The notes beneath the pieces were generated by a model, which did not search any database, was not told the DNA's origin, and saw nothing but the letters and a program-made list of their open reading frames with translations. A stretch of DNA of 64,000 bases from Anaerolineae bacterium (GTDB taxonomy: Bacteria > Chloroflexota > Anaerolineae > 4572-78 > J111), in contig JAKLJP010000029.1 of assembly GCA_023151115.1 (NCBI GenBank), forward strand, positions 1 to 64,000, in the 5' to 3' direction. The translations under genes were made by a program, and so were the position numbers. Positions 7,578 through 15,755 of this stretch are shown one piece after another (within the stretch, counting starts at the first letter, position 1; every line of letters begins with the position of its first letter).

Positions 7578-8489
7578 TCAATTCTCTCCCAGGGCCGCGG
7601 CCACTTCACGGCGGAGACGGTTCAAATCGTATCCACGCGGGTCGGACTTGCGGCCGGGAGGCAGGGCAATATCGAGATGGCCCATAATATCGTCAACTTT
7701 AATGTTGTGAATGTAGCATAAATAGGCGCACAGCGCAACATTGGCCCGGTGCTGCGCCTCGGGATAGGGGTCTTGCCCATCATTGAGGTTGACCAGTTCG
7801 ATGCCGATGGTGTAATCGTTGCACGAGTTGCGCCCTTTCCAGACGCTCTGGCCGGCGTGCCAGGCCCGATCGGTATCGCGTACATGCTGCACAATTTTAC
7901 CGTCTTTGCCAATAGTGTAATGGGCGCTTACCTGGGAGTTGGGGTTATTGAACCAGTCAATCACCCCCTGCAAGCGGTTATTCGCCGTCGAGTGAATAAC
8001 AATAGCCGTAATATCGTCGGGGCTGCGGCGCTGGTTAAAATTAGGCGACCCGACCCACTGGATGGACGGCTGAGGCGGCGGCGTCCCCGCTGAAGGCGTT
8101 GGCACTACGGGGGTCGGCGGTGTGACCGGCGTAACCGGCGTTGGAGCCGGCGCAGGCGTCACCGGCGTGACCGAAGCGGGGGTTGAATTGAGCGGCGGGA
8201 TAACCAAAACCTGACCCACCCAGATGTTGCTGGCATTAGCCAGGTTATTGGCCTGCTGGATGAGGGGGTACTTGCGGGCGTCCCCATACAATTTCTGGGC
8301 AATCCGGCCCAGGGTATCGCCCCGCTGGACGGTATAGCTGGTCGGTGCGCCGGCTGCCACACCCTGAGCATATTGGCTCAAAAACTCCCCGATGACCTGG
8401 CCGATGGCTTTGCCTTCACGGGTAGCTCGATTGAGAGCGGCTTGAAAGATAGCATCATCTACATCTACTTGGACAGTTCGCAGGGGCAT
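7578..8489 (-). CDS. LysM / N-acetylmuramoyl-L-alanine amidase protein
   Basis: Three-part protein of 303 residues. Residues 1-45 look like a ribbon-helix-helix-type strand-helix-helix segment. Residues 51-97 are a LysM peptidoglycan-binding domain (YTVQRGDTLGRIAQKLYG). After a Pro/Thr-rich linker, residues 155-300 are an Amidase_2 (T7 lysozyme/AmpD-like) domain with probable zinc ligands H166, H271 and D283, and a conserved AWHAGQS segment. It should cleave the MurNAc-L-Ala bond of peptidoglycan. No signal peptide is visible, which is unusual for a wall-acting LysM enzyme. It starts 10 bases after the stop of the upstream zinc-ribbon gene, so the two probably share a transcript. Confidence 0.88.
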   Translation of the reverse strand: MPLRTVQVDVDDAIFQAALNRATREGKAIGQVIGEFLSQYAQGVAAGAPTSYTVQRGDTLGRIAQKLYGDARKYPLIQQANNLANASNIWVGQVLVIPPLNSTPASVTPVTPAPAPTPVTPVTPPTPVVPTPSAGTPPPQPSIQWVGSPNFNQRRSPDDITAIVIHSTANNRLQGVIDWFNNPNSQVSAHYTIGKDGKIVQHVRDTDRAWHAGQSVWKGRNSCNDYTIGIELVNLNDGQDPYPEAQHRANVALCAYLCYIHNIKVDDIMGHLDIALPPGRKSDPRGYDLNRLRREVAAALGEN

Positions 8490-8499
8490 GGCTCGCTCC

Positions 8500-9201
8500 T
8501 TACGCTACATATAGAATCCGGCCACACGTGCCGCAGTAAACCAACTCCGTCCCGGCGCGAGCATGCTGAATCCGGCTGCTGGAAGCCGCCACCCCACAGC
8601 CCAGACAGATGCCATCTTTGATCATAGCTACTGCCCGGCCTGTCTTCCTGGGCCGCAGGTCGTCATACTCTTCCAGGTCGTCCGGATCAATACCCTTGAC
8701 AAGCACGGGGCGATGTTGTTTTAATTCAGCCGCCTTGGCCTTTAAAGCCGTTTGCTGTTGGGTCAACTGTTCCTGGTTGGCCTGCCAGTCTGCTTCGACC
8801 ACCATTAATTCCGCCTGGGCGCGTTTGAGTTGGGCCTCCGCCTCTTCAGCGGCCACCATCGCTTCCAACAACCGCTCTTCGCGCTGGCTGTGGCGGCGCT
8901 TCAGCGAGTTGATTTCATCTTGCAGATTGGCCGCTTCTTTGGCGCTGAGTGCTTTGCCGTGATACAAAACCTTCTCCTGCTGGGTAATCTTTTCGGCCAA
9001 ACTTTTGACCTCCAACGTCAAATCTTGCATCGTCGCCTGGGCCTGTCGCCATGTTTTTTCAGCCGCCCCGGCCTCAACCCTGGCTTTTTTCAAAACTTCA
9101 CTTTCACCCAACTGAGCGGCAATGCCGGCCAACTGCTGGTTGATTTTATCCAATTCGCTATCCAGGGTTTGTAACTGGTAAAGCTGCTGAGCGCGACTCA
9201 A
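8500..9201 (-). CDS. Coiled-coil C4 zinc-ribbon protein (COG1579/CT398-like)
   Basis: Protein of 233 residues with a long antiparallel coiled coil (about residues 1-170, rich in Glu, Gln, Ala and Lys) and a C-terminal zinc ribbon with CLGCG and CGTCG cysteine pairs. This matches the COG1579/zf-RING_7 family, whose members have been linked to nucleic acid or flagellar-type partners in other bacteria; the biochemical role remains unsettled. The gene is divergent from pckG across a 386-bp AT-rich spacer, and a CRP-like palindrome sits about 90 bases upstream of its start. It leads into the amidase gene. Confidence 0.88.
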   Translation of the reverse strand: MSRAQQLYQLQTLDSELDKINQQLAGIAAQLGESEVLKKARVEAGAAEKTWRQAQATMQDLTLEVKSLAEKITQQEKVLYHGKALSAKEAANLQDEINSLKRRHSQREERLLEAMVAAEEAEAQLKRAQAELMVVEADWQANQEQLTQQQTALKAKAAELKQHRPVLVKGIDPDDLEEYDDLRPRKTGRAVAMIKDGICLGCGVAASSSRIQHARAGTELVYCGTCGRILYVA

Positions 9202-9291
9202 GAGTGAACCTCGACAAAGATTAACGTTAAAACGACATAACTATTATAACACCGGTAGGCAAAGTAGTAAAGGTTACGTCCAGATTATTAT

Positions 9292-9307
9292 TGTGAATTA
9301 TTTCACT
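9292..9307. promoter_or_regulatory. CRP-like palindrome
   Basis: TGTGAATTATTTCACT matches TGTGA-N6-TCACA at nine of ten conserved positions. It is nearest the zinc-ribbon gene (about 90 bp) and about 230 bp before the predicted pckG transcription start, so it would most plausibly act on the minus-strand operon. Confidence 0.4.
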
Positions 9308-9497
9308 ATTTAGTGACAAATTACCTATCGAATTTATGACATGTAACACTATCAGAATATCTAATTTTGTTATATGGTATAAGCAACTTGCAGGACACCC
9401 CTATCATCGTAGATAGTTCCCCAAAACACTGTAAAGTTAAAATTTTTAGGATATCTTGGGCGGGGTAAGGCCTTGTCCAGGTATTTACCGCCCCAAA

Positions 9498-9526
9498 TTG
9501 CAAAATAAGCTGAGGCCGACTATAAA
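9498..9526 (+). promoter_or_regulatory. Sigma-70-like promoter of pckG
   Basis: TTGCAA (9498-9503) and TATAAA (9521-9526) are separated by 17 bases. This would give a start site near 9533 and a leader of about 55 bases ending in an AAAGGAGG ribosome binding site before ATG 9588. Confidence 0.45.
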
Positions 9527-9587
9527 TGTAGCCCCGGTTTAATCATTAATTAAATGTCAATTTAAGGACAGTATAAAAGGAGGCAAC

Positions 9588-11447
9588 ATGAATTTCCCAA
9601 CGAATGTCAAACACGAAAAAGTGCGTAATTGGGTGGCAGAAATGGTGGCCCTGTGCAAGCCCGACCAGGTCTACTGGTGTGATGGATCGAAGGCCGAGTA
9701 TGACCGCCTATGTGAAGAGATGGTTGAAGCCGGCACATTTATCCGGCTCAACCCCGAAAAGCGGCCGGGCTGTTTTTTGGCCCGTTCCGACCCCAGCGAC
9801 GTTGCTCGCGTGGAAGACCGCACCTTCATCTGCAGTAAGAGTAAGGTAGATGCTGGTCCTACCAACAACTGGAAAGACCCCAAGGAGATGAAGGAAGAGT
9901 TGATCCCACTGTTTGATGGCTGTATGAAAGGCCGGACGATGTATGTCATTCCCTTCAGCATGGGGCCGATTGGCTCGCACATTTCCTACATCGGCATCGA
10001 ACTGACCGACTCACCCTACGTAGTGGTCAATATGCACATCATGACCCGTGTCAGCAGCAAAATCTGGGACGTGTTGGGCGAAGATGGCGAGTTTGTACCG
10101 GCCCTGCACTCCATCGGCGCGCCGCTGGAACCCGGCCAAAAGGATGTCACCTGGCCCTGCAACCCCACCACCAAATATATCGTCCATTTCCCCGAAGAAC
10201 GGCTAATCTGGTCTTACGGCAGCGGCTACGGCGGCAATGCTTTGCTGGGCAAAAAATGCTTTGCCCTGCGCATCGCCGGGGTTATTGCCCGCGAGCAAGG
10301 CTGGCTGGCCGAGCATATGCTCATCCTGGGGGTAGAAGATCCAAAGGGCGAGAAAACCTATGTGGCCGCCGCTTTCCCCAGCGCTTGCGGCAAAACCAAC
10401 TTTGCCATGCTGGTCCCGCCGCCGGCTTTCCAGGAAGAAGGCTGGAAAGTGACCACGGTTGGCGACGACATTGCCTGGCTCAAACCCGGGCCAGATGGCC
10501 GCGTCTACGCCATCAACCCCGAGGCCGGCTATTTTGGCGTAGCGCCGGGCACCAACTTTGAATCTAACCCCAACGCCATGATTTCCTGCGCCAAAAACAC
10601 CATCTTTACCAACGTGGCGCTGACCGACGACGGCGATGTATGGTGGGAAGGCATGACTAAAACCCCGCCGGCCCACCTGATTGACTGGAAAGGCAACGAC
10701 TGGACGCCGGAAACCGGCCAGCCCGCGGCCCATCCTAATGCCCGCTTTACCGCCCCGGCCCACCAGAACCCGGTCATTGACTCAGATTGGGAGAACCCCA
10801 ACGGGGTGCTGATTGAGGCCTTTATCTTTGGCGGCCGGCGCAGCACGGTAGTGCCGTTGGTTTACCAGGCTTTTAATTGGACCTACGGCGTTTACCTGGC
10901 GGCCACGATGGGTTCCGAAATGACGGCGGCGGCCTTTGGCCAGGTGGGTAAGGTGCGGCGCGATCCTTTTGCGATGCTGCCCTTTGCCGGTTATCATATG
11001 GCCTCTTACTTCAACTACTGGCTGCGCTTTGGCCGGCAGCTTGCCTATCCGCCCCGAATTTTTGGGGTCAATTGGTTCCGCAAAGATGAAAACGGTAAGT
11101 TCATCTGGCCTGGCTTTGGCGATAATATGCGCGTTTTGAAGTGGGTTGTTGACCGAGTCAAAGGCCACGCCCCCAGCAGCGAAAGCCCCATCGGCTGGAT
11201 GCCTCGCTACGAAGACCTGGATTGGCGCGGCCTGGACTTTAGCAAAGAAAAGTTCAACGAACTGATGGCTATCAACCGCGATCAGTGGGTGGAAGAAGTC
11301 ATGTCACACGAAGAGTTGTTTGCCAAGCTGTACGACCGCTTGCCCAAGGAACTCATCTTCATCCGCGAACTGATCCTGTCCAGCCTGTGGCGCTCGCCCG
11401 AAAAGTGGCAGTTTCAGGCTGAAGTAGCGGCTGTGCCGGGAGAATAG
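9588..11447 (+). CDS. pckG: Phosphoenolpyruvate carboxykinase (GTP)
   Basis: GTP-dependent PEP carboxykinase of 619 residues, the normal size. It interconverts oxaloacetate and PEP in gluconeogenesis or anaplerosis, depending on conditions. The P-loop variant [11 protein letters not shown] at about residues 264-275 contains the reactive cysteine typical of the GTP class. The downstream GDDIAWL segment supplies metal-binding residues, and the [10 protein letters not shown] and [14 protein letters not shown] segments are also family hallmarks. The start is well supported by AAAGGAGG seven bases upstream. Transcription probably ends at the strong hairpin at 11464-11497. It is monocistronic. Confidence 0.97.
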   Translation: MNFPTNVKHEKVRNWVAEMVALCKPDQVYWCDGSKAEYDRLCEEMVEAGTFIRLNPEKRPGCFLARSDPSDVARVEDRTFICSKSKVDAGPTNNWKDPKEMKEELIPLFDGCMKGRTMYVIPFSMGPIGSHISYIGIELTDSPYVVVNMHIMTRVSSKIWDVLGEDGEFVPALHSIGAPLEPGQKDVTWPCNPTTKYIVHFPEERLIWSYGSGYGGNALLGKKCFALRIAGVIAREQGWLAEHMLILGVEDPKGEKTYVAAAFPSACGKTNFAMLVPPPAFQEEGWKVTTVGDDIAWLKPGPDGRVYAINPEAGYFGVAPGTNFESNPNAMISCAKNTIFTNVALTDDGDVWWEGMTKTPPAHLIDWKGNDWTPETGQPAAHPNARFTAPAHQNPVIDSDWENPNGVLIEAFIFGGRRSTVVPLVYQAFNWTYGVYLAATMGSEMTAAAFGQVGKVRRDPFAMLPFAGYHMASYFNYWLRFGRQLAYPPRIFGVNWFRKDENGKFIWPGFGDNMRVLKWVVDRVKGHAPSSESPIGWMPRYEDLDWRGLDFSKEKFNELMAINRDQWVEEVMSHEELFAKLYDRLPKELIFIRELILSSLWRSPEKWQFQAEVAAVPGE

Positions 11448-11463
11448 TTTCTTTCGACTTTAC

Positions 11464-11497
11464 GGGGGCAGACACTCTAACGTCTGCCCCCTTTTTT
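11464..11497 (+). terminator. Rho-independent terminator of pckG
   Basis: Perfect 10-bp stem GGGGGCAGAC / GTCTGCCCCC with an 8-base loop, followed by six T residues. Confidence 0.92.
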
Positions 11498-11511
11498 AGT
11501 TTATCGGAGCG

Positions 11512-13158
11512 ATGATGATACAGTTACTACTGGATAATCCACTGCTGTTGTTGTTTATCGTAACCGCCATTGGCTACCCGCTGGGCCACATAAAAATTAA
11601 AGGCAGCAGTCTGGGGGTAGCCGCTGTGCTCTTTGTTGGCTTAGCCGTTGGCTCCCTCCATCCTGATTTGAAACTGCCGGAAATAATCTACACCTTTGGC
11701 CTGGTAGCGTTTGTCTACACCATTGGGTTGAGCAGCGGCCCGGCCTTTTTTGCCTCGTTCCGGCGTAAAGGGCTGCGGGACAACCTGCTCATTGTGGGTG
11801 GACTGTGCCTGGCGGCGGGGCTGACGGTGGGGGCATTGTATCTGCTCGATTTAAAGTCTACCCTGGCGGGCGGTCTGTTTACCGGCAGTATGACCAACAC
11901 ACCCGCTCTGGCAGCCCTACTGGAGCAGATCAAAGCCTTCGCTCCGCCCGACCTGGTAGATGAGTGGGTCAGCGAGCCGGTGGTAGGTTATTCGATTGCC
12001 TATCCGGTGGGTGTGATTGGGCCGATTTTAGCCATTTTTATCCTCCAGCGTCTCTGGCGCATTGATTATCATCGTGAAGCGCAGGCTTCAGGGGAACCAG
12101 GCGCAACCCATCAACAACTCCAAAATCGGACCATTTGTGTGACCCGGCCCGAGGCAACGCAACAGTCTGTTTACGATCTGGTTCAGCAACAGCAGTGGAA
12201 TGTTATTTTTGGCCGGATCAAGCATGGGGATGGGCCATTGGCCCTGGTTGGGGGTGACACCCGGCTGGCCGTAGGAGATCTCATCACCTTGATTGGAACT
12301 CAAGAAGACCTGGACGAAGTGACAAACTATCTGGGTGAATTGAGCAGCGAGCGGCTGGAATTGGACCGCAGCGAATATGACTTCCGGCGGATGTTCGTCT
12401 CCAATCCCCGCGTAGTGGGGCACCGCCTGCGAGACCTCGACCTGCCGCAGCAATTTGGGGCTATAGTCACCCGGCTGCGCCGGGGCGATGTGGAACTATT
12501 GGCCAACGGGGATACCGTGCTGGAACCCGGCGATCGGGTTCGGGTACTGGCCAAACCAGAAGCTATGCCTGCCGTGAGTAAATTTTTTGGCGACTCGTAC
12601 CGCGCCTTGAGCGAAATTGACCTGCTCACCTTTAGCCTGGGCGTAACCCTGGGCTTGTTGCTGGGCACAATCCCTATCCCATTGCCCGGCGGCATCACTT
12701 TTAAGCTGGGGTTGGCCGGGGGACCGCTGATCGTGGGGCTAATCTTGGGCAATCGAGGGCGCACCGGCCCGCTGGTTTGGGCTATGCCATACAGCGCCAA
12801 TCTGGTGCTGCGCCAAATTGGCTTGATCCTCTTTCTGGCGGCGGTTGGCACCCGCTCCGGCTATGCCTTTGTCAACACCTTTGCCCAGAGCGGGGGGGTA
12901 TACATTTTTTTGGCCGGGGCGGTTATCACCTGTGTCACGGCATTGACGGTTTTGTGCGTGGGGTATTATCTTCTGGGTATTCCTATGGGGCTGCTCAGCG
13001 GATTGCTGGCCGGCATGCAAACCCAACCAGCAGTTCTCGGTTTTGCTCTGGAACAATCTGAAAATGATCTGCCCAATATTGGCTATGCGACCGTTTATCC
13101 CATTGCCACCATCACCAAAATCTTGCTGGCGCAGTTGATCCTAACCCTTTTCAGGTAA
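11512..13158 (+). CDS. AspT/YidE-family transporter with two RCK_C domains
   Basis: Membrane protein of 548 residues with the aspartate:alanine exchanger (AspT, YidE/YbjL) layout: about five membrane segments, two tandem TrkA-C/RCK_C regulatory domains in the middle (about residues 200-285 and 290-370), then a second membrane half. Both halves contain Gly-rich helices and the characteristic PAxxxALE motif (TPALAALLEQ and QPAVLGFALEQ). Members exchange or efflux dicarboxylates or amino acids. The substrate here is unknown, but placement after pckG would suit a C4-acid. Two adjacent ATG codons at 11512 and 11515 follow a weak CGGAG site. It lies just beyond the pckG terminator, so it needs its own promoter. 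Confidence 0.9.
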   Translation: MMIQLLLDNPLLLLFIVTAIGYPLGHIKIKGSSLGVAAVLFVGLAVGSLHPDLKLPEIIYTFGLVAFVYTIGLSSGPAFFASFRRKGLRDNLLIVGGLCLAAGLTVGALYLLDLKSTLAGGLFTGSMTNTPALAALLEQIKAFAPPDLVDEWVSEPVVGYSIAYPVGVIGPILAIFILQRLWRIDYHREAQASGEPGATHQQLQNRTICVTRPEATQQSVYDLVQQQQWNVIFGRIKHGDGPLALVGGDTRLAVGDLITLIGTQEDLDEVTNYLGELSSERLELDRSEYDFRRMFVSNPRVVGHRLRDLDLPQQFGAIVTRLRRGDVELLANGDTVLEPGDRVRVLAKPEAMPAVSKFFGDSYRALSEIDLLTFSLGVTLGLLLGTIPIPLPGGITFKLGLAGGPLIVGLILGNRGRTGPLVWAMPYSANLVLRQIGLILFLAAVGTRSGYAFVNTFAQSGGVYIFLAGAVITCVTALTVLCVGYYLLGIPMGLLSGLLAGMQTQPAVLGFALEQSENDLPNIGYATVYPIATITKILLAQLILTLFR

Positions 13159-13237
13159 CAAGCTTAATCGCACCCTTCGATACGCCTTTCACTGCGTTCA
13201 AGGCTACTCAGGATGCGATGTTTAAGCCGAATTGAGC

Positions 13238-13681
13238 TTAATCGCTATCCTCTGAACGCACCAGCAACAAGGGCCGGTCTATCCGGTGCAGCACCCCGGC
13301 GGCGACGCTGCCGTAAAACACCCGCGCCAGGCCGGTCCGCCCGTGACTGGCCATGGCAATAAGCTCGGCATTTTCGCTTTCAGCCGCATTGATGATCTCA
13401 TTGACAACAGAGCCTTCGGCCAGGCGAATCCGGGCCTCGATACCTTTTTCACGAAATTCACCCTGCCGTGTGGTCAGGTAAGCCTCGGCATCCTTGAGGT
13501 GATGCTGGTGTTCAACAATATCGGGTACGGCGTTGGTGCCGTCAATTAAGAGGGGTTTTGGCTCGACTACCTGGAGCAAGACCACTTTGGAACCATGGCA
13601 CAGGGCCAAATTTTCTACATGGGACAGAATCGCTTCCGCCCGCCTCGATCCATCTAATGGAACTAAAATAGTATTATACAT
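13238..13681 (-). CDS. Universal stress protein (UspA family)
   Basis: Single-domain Usp protein of about 147 residues beginning MYNTILVPLDGS. The C-terminal nucleotide loop reads ASHG-x9-GS, so the first glycine of the usual G-x2-G-x9-G(S/T) ATP motif is alanine; ATP binding is likely but not certain. An in-frame GTG at 13702 overlaps the stop of the upstream MFS gene in a GTGA arrangement that would couple translation. The ATG at 13681 gives the canonical N-terminus and is preferred. Probably cotranscribed with the MFS gene. Confidence 0.92.
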   Translation of the reverse strand: MYNTILVPLDGSRRAEAILSHVENLALCHGSKVVLLQVVEPKPLLIDGTNAVPDIVEHQHHLKDAEAYLTTRQGEFREKGIEARIRLAEGSVVNEIINAAESENAELIAMASHGRTGLARVFYGSVAAGVLHRIDRPLLLVRSEDSD

Positions 13682-13698
13682 AGTGATTGTACCTGGTT

Positions 13699-14922
13699 TC
13701 ACGTATTGTTAAATCCATTATACTCCTCTTTGCCCGCTAAATCAATCCTCTCCGAATGGCGGTTACCCCACCAAAAAATTAAAGTTGCCAGGAAAAACAC
13801 GGCGGCGGCAAAAAATAGAACAACATGTCCATTGGTCTGATCCCACAAATAGCCGGCCACCACCGAGCCAAGACTCCAGCCCAGACCGCTCTGGGCCGCG
13901 CCCATTAATGCCTGGGCGGTCGCGCTCAAGCCGGGTGGGGCTGCTTCGCTGGCATAACCAACGGCTGCCACCCAGAAAAAACCAAAGCAAATCCCCATGC
14001 CGGGCAGAACGGCAATAAGCAGGGCGGGCGTGGGGGCCAGGGCGGCCAGGATCCAAACCAGGGTAAAGCCCACAAATCCAGCTATAATCAACCGCTTATG
14101 GCTGTAACGGCCCAGCCAGCGCGCCCCAAAGTACATCAAGATCACTTCGGGCAGGGAATTGGCCGTCCAGGCCAGGCCCACTTGCGCCTCATTGCCGCCG
14201 AGCGCCATAATATGCAACCCCAAAAAGCCAATGTAGGCCGAGATGCCCATGCCGAGCAGAGTCATGGCAATCAAAAAGCTTAAGTAACCACCCTGGGTGG
14301 TCAAACGGCGCAGCCCCTGCCACATTCCAACCTGGTGCGGCGCGCTTTCGATAGGCAGCAAAAAACTCAACCCAGCGCAAGCCAGGCTGAGCAGCCCGCC
14401 GTGCAGCCAAAAAATAAGCGCCAGATTAGCGGGGCTGAGAAGTTGGCCCAGGCTAAAGGTGGCCAACACAAACCCAACTGTGCCCCACAAACGCTGCTGA
14501 CCGTAACTGCTACCGCTGTTGGCCCGCTTGAGCATATCCATTACCGTACTGTCCACAATCGAGCCGATGGGGGTGCGAAAAAAAGCAAGCGCCGTGACCA
14601 GCGTCAGCAGCAGCCAAAAGTTGCTCACCCCCAGAAAAAATAGAGAGACCAACCCGGCGACAAAGGCGCACAGGGCCAGCACCAGCCGGTGAATTTTCCA
14701 GGAATCGGCCACCGCGCCCCAAAAGGGGTTGGCCCCCAGGGCAATCATGGGTGGAATGCTGCCCAGCCAGCCAATTTCCACCCCGGTCAGACCTTTCGAT
14801 TCCAGATAGATGTTAAAAAATGGAACCAGGCAGCCAATGGCGGCAAAGAACAAAAAATAATAGCTTTTGGCCACCAGTAATCCCCGTCCGGCTGAACCGG
14901 CGGCGATATGCGAGTCCAGCAC
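13699..14922 (-). CDS. MFS transporter (MFS_1-like)
   Basis: About 407 residues with twelve predicted membrane segments. The N-terminal pattern (SYYFLFFAAIGCLVPFFNIYL, GLTGVEIGWLGSIPP, NPFWGAVADSWKIHR) resembles the LacY-like/nucleoside-symporter MFS_1_like subfamily that includes HcaT-type carriers. The substrate cannot be told. The first codon is a GTG at 14922 without a clear ribosome binding site. A GTG near residue 17, preceded by GGGGA, is an alternative start. The stop overlaps a possible GTG start of the uspA gene. The 5' region borders a repeat-rich gap. Confidence 0.87.
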   Translation of the reverse strand: MLDSHIAAGSAGRGLLVAKSYYFLFFAAIGCLVPFFNIYLESKGLTGVEIGWLGSIPPMIALGANPFWGAVADSWKIHRLVLALCAFVAGLVSLFFLGVSNFWLLLTLVTALAFFRTPIGSIVDSTVMDMLKRANSGSSYGQQRLWGTVGFVLATFSLGQLLSPANLALIFWLHGGLLSLACAGLSFLLPIESAPHQVGMWQGLRRLTTQGGYLSFLIAMTLLGMGISAYIGFLGLHIMALGGNEAQVGLAWTANSLPEVILMYFGARWLGRYSHKRLIIAGFVGFTLVWILAALAPTPALLIAVLPGMGICFGFFWVAAVGYASEAAPPGLSATAQALMGAAQSGLGWSLGSVVAGYLWDQTNGHVVLFFAAAVFFLATLIFWWGNRHSERIDLAGKEEYNGFNNT

Positions 14923-14965
14923 CGGGGCCGGACGTGGTTGGCGATAAATAGTGAAATCCTCCTCG

Positions 14966-15052
14966 AAAACGGTAGACAGTAGACGGTAGACAGAGGTAAA
15001 TACATCCCTGCTACCCTGCGACCTTGCTACCCTGCGACTCTGCTACCCTGTG
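14966..15052. repeat. Imperfect tandem repeats (GTAGACAG, GCTACCCTGCGAC)
   Basis: Short imperfect repeats of AGTAGACGGTAGACAG followed by three roughly 14-nt units of the GCTACCCTGCGAC type lie between the MFS gene and the CYTH gene. Confidence 0.7.
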
Positions 15053-15164
15053 ACAATAACATAAAAGGGCAGAGACAGCAATCAGGCTACAAATGTTTTT
15101 AAGCTCTTTCTTGAACGATTGACAAGCCCCTCAATTCCCCTATACTAACCGCAGGAGAACAATT

Positions 15165-15755
15165 ATGGCCTTTGAAGTTGAATTGAAAGCGCGTTTGAGC
15201 CAGCCCCAGGAGATTGAGGCGAAAGCGGCCTCGCTGGGCGTCCTCAAAGGAGAGACACTAAAGGAAGACATCTATTTTCGCCGGCGGGGTGATACCGCTC
15301 CTGTGCCCGCCGAACGCTTCCGACTGCGGCGAGAGGCAGGCCGGTCGGTTGTCACTTTTAAACAACTGGTCGAGGCCGGCGGGGTGGAGGTGAACGACGA
15401 GGTTGAATTTGGGGTGGACGACGCCCATGCCTTTTTCCAGTTTGTCCATGAGTTTGGCTTTGAGCCGTTTGTGGTTAAGCGCAAAAAGTCGCGGGTGTAC
15501 CGGGTCGAGCGGGCCAGCGTGGAGTTCAACGAGGTGGACCATTTGGGTCACTTTATCGAAATCGAAATTCTGTGCGACGACGAAAAGTTGGTCCCGGTTG
15601 CCCGCACCGAAGTGGCCCGGCTGTATCATAATTTGGGCTTAACCGCCGAGGCGATAGAACCGCGCCGTTATATCGAGCTGCTCCAGGCCGCTTATCCGGT
15701 GCGCTATCGCTTTGTCAATGATCGCAATCTTGATTGGCCCTTTGTGGAGGTGTAA
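15165..15755 (+). CDS. cyaB: CYTH-domain protein, class IV adenylate cyclase-like
   Basis: CYTH-fold protein of 196 residues with the signature E4-x-E6-x-K8 at the N-terminus, followed by alternating acidic and basic strands (FRLRREAG, VVTFKQ, VKRKKSRVYRV, FIEIEI) that line the triphosphate tunnel. The CYTH family includes class IV adenylyl cyclases, thiamine triphosphatases and inorganic triphosphatases. Length and the GHFIEIEI segment favour the CyaB-like branch, but cyclase activity is not proven. The stop codon overlaps the ATG of the following methylase gene (TAATG), implying translational coupling. The symbol is tentative. Confidence 0.82.
   Translation: MAFEVELKARLSQPQEIEAKAASLGVLKGETLKEDIYFRRRGDTAPVPAERFRLRREAGRSVVTFKQLVEAGGVEVNDEVEFGVDDAHAFFQFVHEFGFEPFVVKRKKSRVYRVERASVEFNEVDHLGHFIEIEILCDDEKLVPVARTEVARLYHNLGLTAEAIEPRRYIELLQAAYPVRYRFVNDRNLDWPFVEV

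Larger units (their letters stand above)
9202..9587. other. Divergent AT-rich promoter region
   Basis: No gene. The spacer separates the minus-strand zinc-ribbon/amidase pair from pckG and holds a CRP-like palindrome (9292-9307) and a sigma-70-like promoter for pckG (9498-9526). Confidence 0.6.
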
